From: an uncultured Psychroserpens sp.
Lineage (GTDB): Bacteria > Bacteroidota > Bacteroidia > Flavobacteriales > Flavobacteriaceae
DNA length: 64,000 bases
Assembly: GCF_947501425.1 (NCBI RefSeq)
Contig: NZ_CANMVN010000007.1
Span: 1 to 64,000, forward strand
Direction: 5' to 3'
The position numbers and the translations under genes were made by a program. This document shows, in pieces, positions 1 to 10,001 of the stretch (position 1 is its first letter; the number at the start of each line of letters is the position of its first letter). Under the pieces are notes generated by a model. That model had not been told where the DNA came from. It ran no database searches and saw only the letters and a list, made by a program, of their open reading frames with translations.

Positions 1-26
1 TAAGTACTTTATCACTTAAGCGGGTG

Positions 27-57
27 CAAATATAAAACCCTTTTTTTTATCCCACAA
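27..57 (-). promoter_or_regulatory. Leftward Bacteroidota-type promoter (distal of two)
   Basis: On the minus strand a -33 TTG (complement of 55-57) is followed after 20 bp by TATATTTG (complement of 27-34), an exact TAnnTTTG -7 element, then GCACCCGC. Transcription would start near position 20 and leave the window, so the gene it serves is not visible. Confidence 0.5.
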
Positions 58-130
58 TACTTATCTGTACTTTTTTTTAAAATTATTTTTAAAACTTAAA
101 TTAGTAATCAAATATTGTGTTAGAACATCA

Positions 131-186
131 CTAACGTATCCCGTTAGCGGGTGCAAATATACAACCACTATTTTTATACCACCAAA
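131..186 (-). promoter_or_regulatory. Second leftward Bacteroidota-type promoter with small inverted repeat
   Basis: The minus strand carries TTTG (complement of 183-186), a 21-bp spacer and TATATTTG (complement of 154-161), then the same GCACCCGC start region as the distal promoter. A 6-bp inverted repeat, CTAACG (131-136) and CGTTAG (142-147), lies around the likely transcription start. The rest of 1-260 contains T/A tracts and no coding frame I can support. Confidence 0.5.
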
Positions 187-260
187 ACTTTTTTCATCTT
201 TTTTCTATTTATTTTTTTTATAATTCCGCATAGACTATAAATGAGGGACATAGCAAAACT

Positions 261-2240
261 TTACAGAAAGAAATTCCAGACTAATCCAAAGCGTATATTA
301 AAATCTCTGTAAGGATTATTAGGTGCAGAGAAGTAATCGTAACCAGTAAAAGAAGAATTAAAGTGTTCTGCTTTCAGGAAAATCCTAGTTTGTCTAATTT
401 TAGCATTAATAAAAAAATCCAATCTAGGAAATCCACTAATTTTCGTTTGGTTTTGGGTGTAGAATTCAGCAAGCAGAGGATCGTATCCATCCATATAATA
501 ATCACTGAAATAATTAAACGTAATTCCTGTTTGCAGATAAAGTGCATTATTTTTAAAAAAATGATTAGAGTAATACAGGGTATTTCTCAATATAATTTCG
601 GGTAAGTTAAGCGATTGTGTATCATCATCAACACTTTGGTATAGGATAGAATTATCGAGTGCAAACTTCCCTAACCTTATTTCCTTATCTAATCTTATTT
701 TGAAAAAACTAACTGACTGGTTAAGTTGTTTTGGTTTTACGATATTGAATTCTGAATCCGTTGATATTTCAGAATCAAAGAAAGATAAATTATCAATAGT
801 GGTATATTGAATGGAGGCATTCAAAAGCTTCTTTGATTTTAGGGTAAAACCTAAATTATAAGTTTCTTGATTGGAGAAGTTTTCAATATTATTCCAATTA
901 TAATTTATATAGTCACTCTGATACAGCAGAAGATTATAATTTGGCGAATTAGAATTTATTCCAATGTTACCTCCAATAAGAATATCCTTATTTAAATCAT
1001 AGGACACAGTTCCTGCTAGAAAACTGTTATTGAAGTCACCAACAATATTGGTACCAATATCAAAATCATATGAGAGCCTTTTAATTTGATTAGAATATCT
1101 TCCTTGCAGCCCAATTACTTTATCTTGTATTCTGTTGGGAATTACCTGATCACTTAAAATTGTCACTTTATCATATCCATAATTGACATCATTATAATTT
1201 ACACCAAAACTTATATTTCCTAAAATTGAGTTTCTGTAATCTACAGATAGTTTTGTATTAAAATTCTCCAATGTAACCCTATCTCTAATATCTGTTTGAT
1301 TGAAAGATTCTCCAAAAAAGTTTACACTATTTGTTTGATCGAATTGATAATATTTATCTTCAAAATTGATAATATTCTTGATTGATAAAGATGTACTGAC
1401 AGAGTCTGTAGGTTGAATTATATAATAGGCATGGTTTAGATAAAATCGCTTACCAACCAGAATATTTTCAGCATTATCAAAATTAGGATCAAAAACTGAT
1501 CTGTCCTCAAAATCTTCATCGCCAGATATAAAATTTTGAATATCTTCATTCTTCAGACCTCCATTTTCCTGATTTAACAAGTCTTGAGTTGTTATGTGTG
1601 CTTTGGCATTGTATCGTCTATTTTTGGTTTTATAATTCGTTGTGAATCTTAAATTACCAGTACTTGTCAGCGCATTTTGATAATTACCTAAAGATCTAAG
1701 TCCTTTATATGCAATTGAGAAATTAAATTGTTTTGAAGTATTAACAGTAAAAAAAGCATCTAACAATTGACCTTGCTGAAAAGCGGTTTTAAAGAATAAT
1801 TCAGTTAAAGGTGTTGGTACTTCATAATAGTTGATATCATCAACTTCCATGTAATTGAAATGTCTTGCACGAGCACCAAACATTGGGAGTAACTCTTGAT
1901 TAGAAAAATCTTTAGTGAGTTGATTGTAAGTTTGTCCTAAATTAGCAAATTGCAGCAAACCAAAATTATCTCTCCTCAAATAATTAAACTTGTATTCCTT
2001 CCTAATGGACAAGGTGGTATCAACATAAGTTGAATCGCCTCTGTCAGAAATAATTAAATATTGACTAATAAGTGCTTTATCTTTTGATCCTTTACTCTTT
2101 TTTAATGCACTTGAATCTCTAGCAGTTCGATTCGACGGCCTTTTTGATTGATCTCTATTCAATTCTTCTTGACCATATGCAAGAATACTTAATAATAGAA
2201 AAATTAAACTGAATTTATATTTAAGGTAATTAGAATACAA
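261..2240 (-). CDS. Putative outer-membrane porin (Porin_10-like beta-barrel)
   Basis: A 659-residue protein with an N-terminal signal peptide (hydrophobic core about residues 10-22, ending AYGQ), a basic serine-rich stretch, and a long series of alternating polar and aromatic strands. It ends in a phenylalanine-rich strand (VWNFFL), as outer-membrane barrels do. The overall form matches the flavobacterial 'putative porin' family, from memory. The longest frame starts at TTG and has no in-frame ATG near the signal peptide, so the start is a TTG or a rarer codon. Substrate unknown. It is transcribed leftward toward the promoters at 1-190. Confidence 0.65.
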   Translation of the reverse strand: MYSNYLKYKFSLIFLLLSILAYGQEELNRDQSKRPSNRTARDSSALKKSKGSKDKALISQYLIISDRGDSTYVDTTLSIRKEYKFNYLRRDNFGLLQFANLGQTYNQLTKDFSNQELLPMFGARARHFNYMEVDDINYYEVPTPLTELFFKTAFQQGQLLDAFFTVNTSKQFNFSIAYKGLRSLGNYQNALTSTGNLRFTTNYKTKNRRYNAKAHITTQDLLNQENGGLKNEDIQNFISGDEDFEDRSVFDPNFDNAENILVGKRFYLNHAYYIIQPTDSVSTSLSIKNIINFEDKYYQFDQTNSVNFFGESFNQTDIRDRVTLENFNTKLSVDYRNSILGNISFGVNYNDVNYGYDKVTILSDQVIPNRIQDKVIGLQGRYSNQIKRLSYDFDIGTNIVGDFNNSFLAGTVSYDLNKDILIGGNIGINSNSPNYNLLLYQSDYINYNWNNIENFSNQETYNLGFTLKSKKLLNASIQYTTIDNLSFFDSEISTDSEFNIVKPKQLNQSVSFFKIRLDKEIRLGKFALDNSILYQSVDDDTQSLNLPEIILRNTLYYSNHFFKNNALYLQTGITFNYFSDYYMDGYDPLLAEFYTQNQTKISGFPRLDFFINAKIRQTRIFLKAEHFNSSFTGYDYFSAPNNPYRDFNIRFGLVWNFFL

Positions 2241-2285
2241 TATAATTAAGTATTGAATTTAGGTTTGTTAAACGCTATTATATAA

Positions 2286-2320
2286 AACAAAAGCGAGAAT
2301 ACTAGTTAAGAATTCTCGCT
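2286..2320 (-). terminator. Hairpin terminator after the protease gene
   Basis: A 9-bp inverted repeat, AGCGAGAAT (2292-2300) and ATTCTCGCT (2312-2320), with an 11-nt loop. Read on the minus strand it is followed by a T-rich run. It lies about 80 bp after the stop of the protease gene and before the porin gene. Confidence 0.6.
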
Positions 2321-2402
2321 CTAAAGATAATAATGTATAAAAATAAAAAGCTTAAATTAATTGTAAAATATCCTTTTTATTTTTTGAAAGCTTTTAAATC
2401 AG

Positions 2403-4343
2403 TTAGTACTTTATAACTTTTGAATTAGATATAGAACTACCTTGTTTAATTGATAGTATGTAGCTACCGTTAGCTAAATTAGACACATCAATTGTTTCAG
2501 TAATTCTGGAATCGAATACATCAAGAGTCTTATTGTATACAACTCTACCTTGTAAATCAATCATTGTGAGAGTGATATCTAGATTATTCACTGGTTCAAA
2601 ACTAAGGTTAAAGACATCTCTTGTTGGATTAGGCCAGAGTTTTGAGTCAAATACTGACACATCGTCCACGCTTAAGCTTATATTCTTTCCTGACACAATC
2701 AAAGAAAAGTCTTGTTCTTGTGGTTCGAAAGGTGTTGCTCCCTGAAGTGTACCCTTATGAGAAACGGTTAATGTATACGTACCTGTTTCAGGGGCTTCAA
2801 TATCGATACGTTCAACATTATCTGCAGTATTATCTCCTTTTGTACTAGTGACAGAGGTTCCATTTAATTCAAGTTTCCAAGGCAGATAATCTACACCATC
2901 TTTTGTTAATCTAATATCCAAATCATTTACCAATCTTGATGCAGTATTGTTAGAATCATTATCAATGGTTAATACACCTCTTACATCAGTCCAACAGATC
3001 GTAGCACTTAATTTCTCTCCTTCTACAGCACTAAACGTAGTAACATATGTTTGTCCATTAAGTAACGTTTGTTCATCTAAAATGGCTGACCCATTAGTGT
3101 CTCCAGTAATTAATTCCGCAGCAGCTCTAGCATCTAAAAATCCCCAACCAAATCTTGGATCTGGTCCAAAAGTATCGAAATCCTCTAAAGCCGTGTGACA
3201 TACCAGACCTTTTAATGTTGAAGCGTTCATATACACTCCATGCAACTGTTCATAGTACTGTTGTAATAATACTAGTGTTCCAGTAGTATTAGGAGCGGAC
3301 ATAGACGTTCCGGAAGAATTTCCATATGTTCCACCCGGAAATGTTGAAAACACTCCTGTTCCAACAGCAGCAATATCTGGTTTTACTCTTAAATCATCAG
3401 TTGGTCCTTGTGTACTTCCTCCACTAATAGACAAACTTGTCAGTTCACCATTGAAAGGAAAAACTGTAGCAGCAGCATTACCTATAACTAAATTATTTTT
3501 GGCACAAGCAACACCAGTTAATTTGTCCAAACCTGGAGCCATTGCATCCGAGTTAACAAAAAAGCCATCATTACCAGCAGAAACTACCATTAAGTATTTT
3601 GGATTGTTTCTAGCTATTTGATCAACCTGACTAGCATCACCAGTGTAAGCACCTAGTCTCCACTCTTCAAGAAAATCGATAATTAAGCCATAAGAATGAT
3701 TTGATAAAATAATAGGACTTGTCAAACTGGTAATCTCGGTTAACATCTCAGGTGTGTCATTGAGAAAGTTATATGTGAAGACATTTACGTTTGTTGCCAT
3801 TCCTTTAGCTGCTGGATTAACACCTTTAGCCGAAATAGTTCCAGTAACATGTGTTCCATGACTTGATAAATCGAATGATCCATCTGTGTTCTCCAATTCT
3901 TTATTAAGAACACGTGATGCTGAACCAGAAGCTTCTGCAAATTCAGGGTGATCAATTTGAATTGCACCTCCATCCCAAACACCAACAGTCATACCAGTAC
4001 CATCAAGATCTAAGCCTAAGGCTCCACCAACTTGTAAATCACTTGTTCTAGTAGCTAATGCAGCTTCATTATTATAAGTTGCAGTATATTGAGGTTTTCC
4101 ATCAATAACATCTGTCATGGTAGCTGTATTACCACTAGATGTTCTAATGTATCTTGAAACGTTTGGATTAGTAGCTAAAAACTGATTCACTCGTTGAGAC
4201 TTTTCATTACTAGTTGCAACTAATTCATTATATAATTTTTTGTTTGCTTCAGACAAACTTTCGTATTGTTCTTGAGGCATCTGTTGTGCAGTTAATACTG
4301 AACAAAAAAGGCATAGTAATACTAAGGGATAAAATTTTAACAT
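2403..4343 (-). CDS. Secreted S8 subtilisin-like serine protease with T9SS sorting domain
   Basis: A 646-residue secreted endopeptidase. It has a signal peptide (residues 1-19), a propeptide-like region, and a subtilase domain at about 110-410. The catalytic triad is Asp124 (VWDGG), His162 (SHGTHVTGT) and Ser347 (SGTSMSAP), with oxyanion Asn258 (SAGNDG). A beta-sandwich resembling pre-peptidase C-terminal domains follows at about 430-555. The last ~80 residues (WPNPTRD...NGSYILSI...KVIKY) are a type A T9SS sorting domain, so the protein should be exported across the outer membrane and anchored or released. It has its own terminator downstream and is separated from the SusCD operon by another terminator, so it is probably an independent unit. 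Confidence 0.93.
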   Translation of the reverse strand: MLKFYPLVLLCLFCSVLTAQQMPQEQYESLSEANKKLYNELVATSNEKSQRVNQFLATNPNVSRYIRTSSGNTATMTDVIDGKPQYTATYNNEAALATRTSDLQVGGALGLDLDGTGMTVGVWDGGAIQIDHPEFAEASGSASRVLNKELENTDGSFDLSSHGTHVTGTISAKGVNPAAKGMATNVNVFTYNFLNDTPEMLTEITSLTSPIILSNHSYGLIIDFLEEWRLGAYTGDASQVDQIARNNPKYLMVVSAGNDGFFVNSDAMAPGLDKLTGVACAKNNLVIGNAAATVFPFNGELTSLSISGGSTQGPTDDLRVKPDIAAVGTGVFSTFPGGTYGNSSGTSMSAPNTTGTLVLLQQYYEQLHGVYMNASTLKGLVCHTALEDFDTFGPDPRFGWGFLDARAAAELITGDTNGSAILDEQTLLNGQTYVTTFSAVEGEKLSATICWTDVRGVLTIDNDSNNTASRLVNDLDIRLTKDGVDYLPWKLELNGTSVTSTKGDNTADNVERIDIEAPETGTYTLTVSHKGTLQGATPFEPQEQDFSLIVSGKNISLSVDDVSVFDSKLWPNPTRDVFNLSFEPVNNLDITLTMIDLQGRVVYNKTLDVFDSRITETIDVSNLANGSYILSIKQGSSISNSKVIKY

Positions 4344-4395
4344 AACTTCTTCTTTTTTTTATAAAAATACAACATTTACCTAATAACATACAAAT

Positions 4396-4430
4396 AAAAA
4401 AGGGCTACCAATATTGGTAGCCCTTTTTAT
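4396..4430. terminator. Strong terminator closing the SusCD operon
   Basis: A perfect inverted repeat, GGGCTACC AATATT GGTAGCCC (4402-4423), flanked by A5 on the left and T5 on the right. It can terminate on either strand. It sits 18 bp past the stop of the minus-strand lipoprotein gene and 50 bp upstream of the protease start. Confidence 0.9.
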
Positions 4431-4448
4431 TTATAGAATATTTTATTC

Positions 4449-5231
4449 TTAAGGATTCACTGAGAATGGCGTTGATTCAAATGATCCATTATCTAACTCA
4501 CCCTCACCAGAGGCGTGTGTTAAGATAGAACATGTCAATGCATAGTTTCCAGTTAGAGTAACTCCTCCACCAGTACCTAGCTGACCATCACCATACGAAT
4601 CATACAAGGTAAAGATGTAATCTCCATCTGGCAAGAAAAAGTCTGCTTCAAAGGTTTGTGGCTGTGTTGAGTTGATTGTCCAAGGGAAAAACTCAGCAAT
4701 CACTACGTTACCATCTGCATCTGTGATGTCAAAACTAGTTTCAGTTGCCCATACATCAGAAACGATCAATAAGTTCATATCATTACAAACGATTTCTCTA
4801 AAGTATTCGATCTCTACGGTTTCAAAATATGCAGTATCTCCTGCATCAGGATTGATTGAAAACACTAAGTTTTTCACATCTCCATCCTCTCCAGTAATTG
4901 AAGAGAAATCAAATGATACATCCAAAGACCCACTATAAGATCCAGCAGGAATCACAATAGAACCTAAAGAGTACTCTCCAGCTTCTCCAGTAGTTCCTTC
5001 AGCATCAACAGATACAGAAACGTTTCTGTCCTGAGTAGATACTGTTGTTACACTTACAGGAATAGTTAATACTAAATCTTCCTGTGGTATTGATAAGCTA
5101 TAGCTTGTTTGACCGAAAGAGTATGCTGATTGCCCATTAATTGGATCAAAATTCTCTATGTCATACTCACAACTTGTGTAGGTGAATACTACAAGTAAAG
5201 CCAGAGCTAATTTTAATATATTATTTTTCAT
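4449..5231 (-). CDS. Lipoprotein of the SusCD operon, function unknown
   Basis: A 260-residue lipoprotein with a signal-peptidase II site at Cys21 (TYTSC). The body looks all-beta. About residues 40-140 resemble an Ig/Calx-beta-like repeat of the kind found in outer-membrane lipoproteins next to SusD. The C-terminal half carries an LYDSYGDG motif like the D-x-(W/Y)-G-D-G elements of secreted Bacteroidota proteins. It is the third gene of the SusC-SusD operon, 20 bp after susD, and is followed by a strong terminator, so it probably works as an accessory surface ligand-binding protein. The family is not recognised with confidence. Confidence 0.75.
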   Translation of the reverse strand: MKNNILKLALALLVVFTYTSCEYDIENFDPINGQSAYSFGQTSYSLSIPQEDLVLTIPVSVTTVSTQDRNVSVSVDAEGTTGEAGEYSLGSIVIPAGSYSGSLDVSFDFSSITGEDGDVKNLVFSINPDAGDTAYFETVEIEYFREIVCNDMNLLIVSDVWATETSFDITDADGNVVIAEFFPWTINSTQPQTFEADFFLPDGDYIFTLYDSYGDGQLGTGGGVTLTGNYALTCSILTHASGEGELDNGSFESTPFSVNP

Positions 5232-5251
5232 AATTATAAGATTTTTAATTG

Positions 5252-6745
5252 TTAGTATCCAGGGTTTTGTTGACCACCTATACCGTTATTAGCGTTAATC
5301 TCGATAATTGGAATAGGTAAAGTGAATCTAAAATCACTAGCAGATAATGTACAAGCACCACTTTGCGTAGTACAATCTGTAACATCTCTATCAACTCCTC
5401 TGTTAGCTGCAGTTCCAAGACGTTTTAAATCTTTGTAACGGTGTCCTTCGTAGCATAACTCGATTCTTCTTTCTTCTAAGATACCAGCATACGCTTCTTG
5501 AGCAGAACCAAATGATGGTGCCGCTTGAGCAGAACCGAAACGTGCATCTCTAAGTTGCTTGATAAGGTTAGCAGCTCCAGTAAGATCATTGTTGATCGCT
5601 ACTCTAGCTTCAGCTAAGATTAATAACATTTCAGAAGATCTGAATACTTTTAAATCGTTCATTAAAGGACGACCTTCAGAACCAGGATACTTTTGAATCA
5701 CAAGGATATCAGTGTTCACTGGATCAGGATCGGTTGCATAATCTGGATTGATTACTGAACTAGGAGCTACTACAACATCAAATCTGATATCAGCAGGATC
5801 TAAAAGGTTAAATACACCTCTATCCATTTCAAAGTATGGAGAACCTGATAATGTTGCATCAACGAATGCAAAACGAGCACCAGCCCATCCACCTGCGGCA
5901 ACTGAACCAGTAGTTCCTTGTCCGTCATAAGCATCATTAAGTGTTCTTTCTAATTTGAAGATCACCTCAGTATTGTCAGCATCTAACCACATGTTCTCAT
6001 ATTGAGTTCTGTTAGCCAGTGGATAAGCAGATAATAACTGACTAGCCAATGTTTGAGCAGTTGGATAATCTTTTCTTGTTAATGCTGCTCTAGCTCTCAT
6101 CGCATTGATCCCATCTGTAGAGATAAATGTTGGATCAGACTGAACATTACTTAAGCTCAATGCAGTGTTTAAATCAGAATCGATGTAATCCCAAAGCTCA
6201 CCTGTTGTATTTCTAAGTGGCTGATAATCTAATGGTGCTACAAAATCAACAACTGGCGCTGCTAATGTAGAGTCATCAGAAGGATCTGGACTAAAATACG
6301 TCATTAATTCTAAGTTAGCATATGCTCTTACAGCATGAGCCTGAGCTAAGATATCATTGTATAAATCTTCTTCTCCAGCTTCTGGTGTAATATTACCAGC
6401 AGCTTCAATAAGAATAGTTGCTCTGTTGTTTGCTCTGTAGTTTCTTACCCAGAAATCAGATGCAGCTGTACTACCTGCATTTATTACGAAATCGTATAAA
6501 GCGAAACCTTGTCCACCACTATCAAAACCAACAGATAATTCATCTGTAAAGTTTGATGACAATGCAATTTCAGGAGTTACATCCCATTGGTTGTATACAG
6601 CAAGGAGACCTTGTTGTAAATCGTCAACCGATTGAAAAGCGTTTATCGCGTCTAATCGACCTGGTTGTCTGATATCAATTGCGTCGTTACATCCCATTAC
6701 TATTGTAAGGAGTCCGACAAATATTATTTTACTAAATTTTTTCAT
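5252..6745 (-). CDS. SusD/RagB-family nutrient-binding lipoprotein
   Basis: A 497-residue outer-membrane lipoprotein (lipobox MGC, Cys19). It has a SusD-like N-terminal region (RLDAINAFQSVDDLQQGLLAVYNQWD), TPR-like helices, and the typical RagB C-terminal features LLILAEARVAIN and ILEERRIELCYEGHRYKDLKRLG. It caps the SusC channel and captures ligand outside the cell. It lies 11 bp after the SusC gene and 20 bp before the small lipoprotein, so the three form one operon. The ligand is not readable from sequence. No glycoside hydrolase flanks the operon, so the substrate could be a peptide or a glycan. Confidence 0.95.
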   Translation of the reverse strand: MKKFSKIIFVGLLTIVMGCNDAIDIRQPGRLDAINAFQSVDDLQQGLLAVYNQWDVTPEIALSSNFTDELSVGFDSGGQGFALYDFVINAGSTAASDFWVRNYRANNRATILIEAAGNITPEAGEEDLYNDILAQAHAVRAYANLELMTYFSPDPSDDSTLAAPVVDFVAPLDYQPLRNTTGELWDYIDSDLNTALSLSNVQSDPTFISTDGINAMRARAALTRKDYPTAQTLASQLLSAYPLANRTQYENMWLDADNTEVIFKLERTLNDAYDGQGTTGSVAAGGWAGARFAFVDATLSGSPYFEMDRGVFNLLDPADIRFDVVVAPSSVINPDYATDPDPVNTDILVIQKYPGSEGRPLMNDLKVFRSSEMLLILAEARVAINNDLTGAANLIKQLRDARFGSAQAAPSFGSAQEAYAGILEERRIELCYEGHRYKDLKRLGTAANRGVDRDVTDCTTQSGACTLSASDFRFTLPIPIIEINANNGIGGQQNPGY

Positions 6746-6756
6746 ATTTCTTTTTT

Positions 6757-9700
6757 TTAAAATCCTAATTCGAATCCTACAGAGATTGTTCTTGGTGTTG
6801 GGTAAGATCTTTGACCTCCTCTAGAAGAAGCATCAAATCCTCTCCATTCAGTCCAAGTAAATAAGTTTTCTCCATTTACGTAAACTCTAGCGTTTGTAAG
6901 TCCAGTGTTCTCTAAGTATTTAGCAGGAACATTGTATCCAAAACTTGCGAAACGTAATCTAACGAAGTCTGCACTTCTTAAGAAACGGTCAGAGTTTCCA
7001 AATGAGTTTCTGTTAGATGCAGAAGGTGAAGGAATATCAGTTACATCTCCTGGTTGAGACCATTCTCTCAATACATCAGCAGAAAGGTTAAACTGTCCTA
7101 CATCATCTTGATCAATTAAACTTGCATAATCATTGTCAAAACGATCTACACCAAACACATAGTTAAATTGTGTTTGTAAGAAGAAGTTCTTATAATCGAA
7201 GTTAAGTTTAAAACTACCATTCCAATCAGGAATAATATTCTTATCTAACCATACACGGTCATTATCAGCATCAGGGTTTTCAGTAACATCTCCATTTGCA
7301 GTTAAGTATAATAAGTTACCATTTGCTGGGTTAACACCTACATATCTTAATGTGAAAATTTCGAATAATTTACCTCCGTTACGACCTAGACCAATGATTT
7401 CTCCTTCTGGGTTAGGAATATCCTGTAACTCAGTTTCGTTGAAGTTACCAACAATACCAACTGTAAAGTTAAAGTCACCAGCAGACTTAGCTCTAAATAC
7501 ATCGTAATCAACGATGAAATCAAAACCTCTGTTGAATAACTCTCCTGTATTAGCATTTTGCTGAGTTACACCAGTTGTAGCTGATAAAGGCGTACTTTGG
7601 AAAAGCTCAGTAGTTTGTCTTTGGTAAACATCAAATGAACCACGTAATCTACTGTTCCAAACACCGAAATCTAAACCTATGTTAAGAGTAGTAATAGTTT
7701 CCCATTGTAATGAACGGTTACCTAATTGTGCTAATGCAATAGAGTTAGCATTACCATAACCAGATCCAGTTGCGAAGAAGTCTTCAGTTAAATCTGGACC
7801 TCCAAAGTAACCAGCACCTACGATATCTTGGTTACCCGCTGTACCATAAGACGCTCTTAATTTTAAGTTGTCAATTGCTGAATCATCCATGAATGCTTCG
7901 TTAGAAATATTCCAACGTCCAGAAACAGACCAGAATGTACCCCATCTGTTAGAACCAGCAAAACGGTAAGATGCATCTCTACGTACTGTAGCTCCGAAAC
8001 CATACTTGGTATCGTAATCGTAGTCTAATGAAGCAAAGTAAGAGAATAAACCTGCATTTAAGATATTTGCGTTTGCTGTATCTTGGAATAATCCATTTGC
8101 AGGAGCAATAAATCCACTACCATCTCCAGGGAAGAACGTTTTAGGATCTAAACCATCTTGTCTGTATCCAAATGTTCTTAAGTGAGCTTTAAAGTACTCT
8201 GTATATAAACCTACATCAACAGTATGCTTATCAGCAAATGTCTTGTTAAAGTTTAATGACGTTACTTGGTTGTAAGAGAATTGTCTTGTTGACTGTTGGA
8301 ATTGGAAACCAGATGTTGGGTTCTCAGCACCACCAAATAACAAAGCGTTAAATGATGTTGGTCCTTCAGCACGAGTTAAGAACTCACTTTGGTAATCTGC
8401 AGATAATACAACTCCAGCTGTTAACCAGTCTGTAATATCATAATTAAAGTTTGCACTACCAATAGCTTTAACCTCTTCCTCAAAACGCGTATACGTTCTT
8501 AATCTATCTAATAAGAATAAAGGTGTGTTTGTAAATGAAAGTGGAGCTAATAAATCTGCACCATCAACATAATCTTGATCTGTAATATAAGGTACAGATT
8601 CAAATGCACCTAATACGTAGTTTCTGTTAATTGCAGTACTACCGATACTATTTGGCTCATTTGACTTAGAGTAGTTAATAGATAAGTTAGCACCATATCT
8701 AAATTTCTCATTTGTAGATTTCCCACTAACGTTTGTTCTTAAGTTGAAACGTTTCAAATCTGAATCTTCTAATACACCTTCAGTATCTTGGAAACCAAAT
8801 GATGTAAACTGAGACGTATTTTCACTACCACTAGTTAATGATAATGTATGACTTTGTGTGACACCTGTACGGAAAAAGAAGTCAGTCCAATCAAAATTTG
8901 GAGCTGCTGCAATTTGCGCATCTGTTAATGGTGTACCATTTCCAGGGTTGAATTTACCTGTACTGTTACCAGCACCTGCACCATTCCCTCTGTCTCTTTC
9001 ATAAGCTAAAAGCTGTTGAGAAGACATTCTATTGTAATCATTATCTTGAAGTGTACTGTAAGCTACAAATCCGTTGTAGTTCACCTTAAGTCCTTCTCCA
9101 AAATTACCTTGACGTGTTTTAATAACGATTACACCATTCGCACCTCTGTTACCGTAAATTGCTGTTGCACCTGCATCTTTCAATACATCAATAGAAGCAA
9201 TATCTTGCGGGTTAAGAGATCTGAAGTTGTCCTCATCAACTGGAGCACCATCAATAATGAATAAAGGCTCCGTGTTACCATTAATAGAAGCAACACCACG
9301 AAGTTGAACTAATGAATTACCACCTGGCTGACCAGAACTAGTTGTAATGTTCAGACCTGGTGCTTGACCAGCTAGTGTTTGAACAAAACTCGCATTCGGT
9401 CTGTTTTCAATAGTTTCTGCTGACACCCTAACGGTAGCAACATTTGAAGTTGCTTTAGTTTGAGTTTTGTACCCAGTAACTACAACTTCTTCTAGTTGGT
9501 TATCAAATTCCATCGCTACGTTAATAGTCGAACCTGAACCTACTAGCATCTCAGTATTTTTCATACCTACATAAGAAAATACTAAAGTTTCACCAGCAGA
9601 TGCTTTCAAGGAATAATTCCCATCAAAATCTGTTTGTGCTCCTCTTGTAGTTCCTTTAACAATTACAGAAGCTCCAGGCAATGGTAAACCATCGTCTTTA

Positions 9701-9798
9701 GTTGTAACTGTTCCTGTGATTGTTTTCTCTTGCGCGAAAGAGAGTTGCATCACAAACGCCATAAAAAGCGTCATTAACCATGTTAACTTTAATTTCAT
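6757..9798 (-). CDS. SusC/RagA-family TonB-linked outer-membrane transporter
   Basis: A 1013-residue active importer. It has a signal peptide (1-22), a carboxypeptidase-D regulatory-like domain (about 25-110: ITGTVTTKDDGLPLPGASV), a TonB-box-like stretch (EEVVVTGY), a plug domain (about 115-230, with FIIDGAPV and YGNRGANGVIVIKT), and a 22-strand-type barrel ending in a terminal phenylalanine strand (SVGFELGF). It is energised by TonB-ExbBD and paired with the SusD gene just downstream. The length is usual for SusC. There is no sigma/anti-sigma pair or two-component regulator next to it, so its control is not local. Confidence 0.96.
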   Translation of the reverse strand: MKLKLTWLMTLFMAFVMQLSFAQEKTITGTVTTKDDGLPLPGASVIVKGTTRGAQTDFDGNYSLKASAGETLVFSYVGMKNTEMLVGSGSTINVAMEFDNQLEEVVVTGYKTQTKATSNVATVRVSAETIENRPNASFVQTLAGQAPGLNITTSSGQPGGNSLVQLRGVASINGNTEPLFIIDGAPVDEDNFRSLNPQDIASIDVLKDAGATAIYGNRGANGVIVIKTRQGNFGEGLKVNYNGFVAYSTLQDNDYNRMSSQQLLAYERDRGNGAGAGNSTGKFNPGNGTPLTDAQIAAAPNFDWTDFFFRTGVTQSHTLSLTSGSENTSQFTSFGFQDTEGVLEDSDLKRFNLRTNVSGKSTNEKFRYGANLSINYSKSNEPNSIGSTAINRNYVLGAFESVPYITDQDYVDGADLLAPLSFTNTPLFLLDRLRTYTRFEEEVKAIGSANFNYDITDWLTAGVVLSADYQSEFLTRAEGPTSFNALLFGGAENPTSGFQFQQSTRQFSYNQVTSLNFNKTFADKHTVDVGLYTEYFKAHLRTFGYRQDGLDPKTFFPGDGSGFIAPANGLFQDTANANILNAGLFSYFASLDYDYDTKYGFGATVRRDASYRFAGSNRWGTFWSVSGRWNISNEAFMDDSAIDNLKLRASYGTAGNQDIVGAGYFGGPDLTEDFFATGSGYGNANSIALAQLGNRSLQWETITTLNIGLDFGVWNSRLRGSFDVYQRQTTELFQSTPLSATTGVTQQNANTGELFNRGFDFIVDYDVFRAKSAGDFNFTVGIVGNFNETELQDIPNPEGEIIGLGRNGGKLFEIFTLRYVGVNPANGNLLYLTANGDVTENPDADNDRVWLDKNIIPDWNGSFKLNFDYKNFFLQTQFNYVFGVDRFDNDYASLIDQDDVGQFNLSADVLREWSQPGDVTDIPSPSASNRNSFGNSDRFLRSADFVRLRFASFGYNVPAKYLENTGLTNARVYVNGENLFTWTEWRGFDASSRGGQRSYPTPRTISVGFELGF

Positions 9799-9825
9799 AA
9801 AACAATTATTTGAGTTAGTCTAGCG

Positions 9826-9856
9826 CAAACATCTTAATAATATATTAAATAAACAA
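9826..9856 (-). promoter_or_regulatory. Probable promoter of the SusCD operon
   Basis: The minus strand shows TTG (complement of 9854-9856), a 20-bp spacer and GATGTTTG (complement of 9826-9833), one mismatch from TAnnTTTG. Transcription would start about 20 nt before the SusC start codon. Confidence 0.45.
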
Positions 9857-9977
9857 GTATTTATACTAAAAAAATGTTAACAAGTAATTAAATTACAAGT
9901 CTCTATTTTTAGCATGCTAAGCCTTATAATTACTAGTAATTAGATACATAAACATTAAATTGGTTGCGTTAAAATTT

Positions 9978-9985
9978 TAACTTTG
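9978..9985 (+). promoter_or_regulatory. -7 element upstream of rnhB
   Basis: TAACTTTG matches TAnnTTTG exactly and lies 16 bp before the rnhB TTG start, giving a short leader. The -33 element is not clear (nearby TTG triplets are too close). Confidence 0.4.
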
Positions 9986-10001
9986 TCCAAACTTTAACAT
10001 T

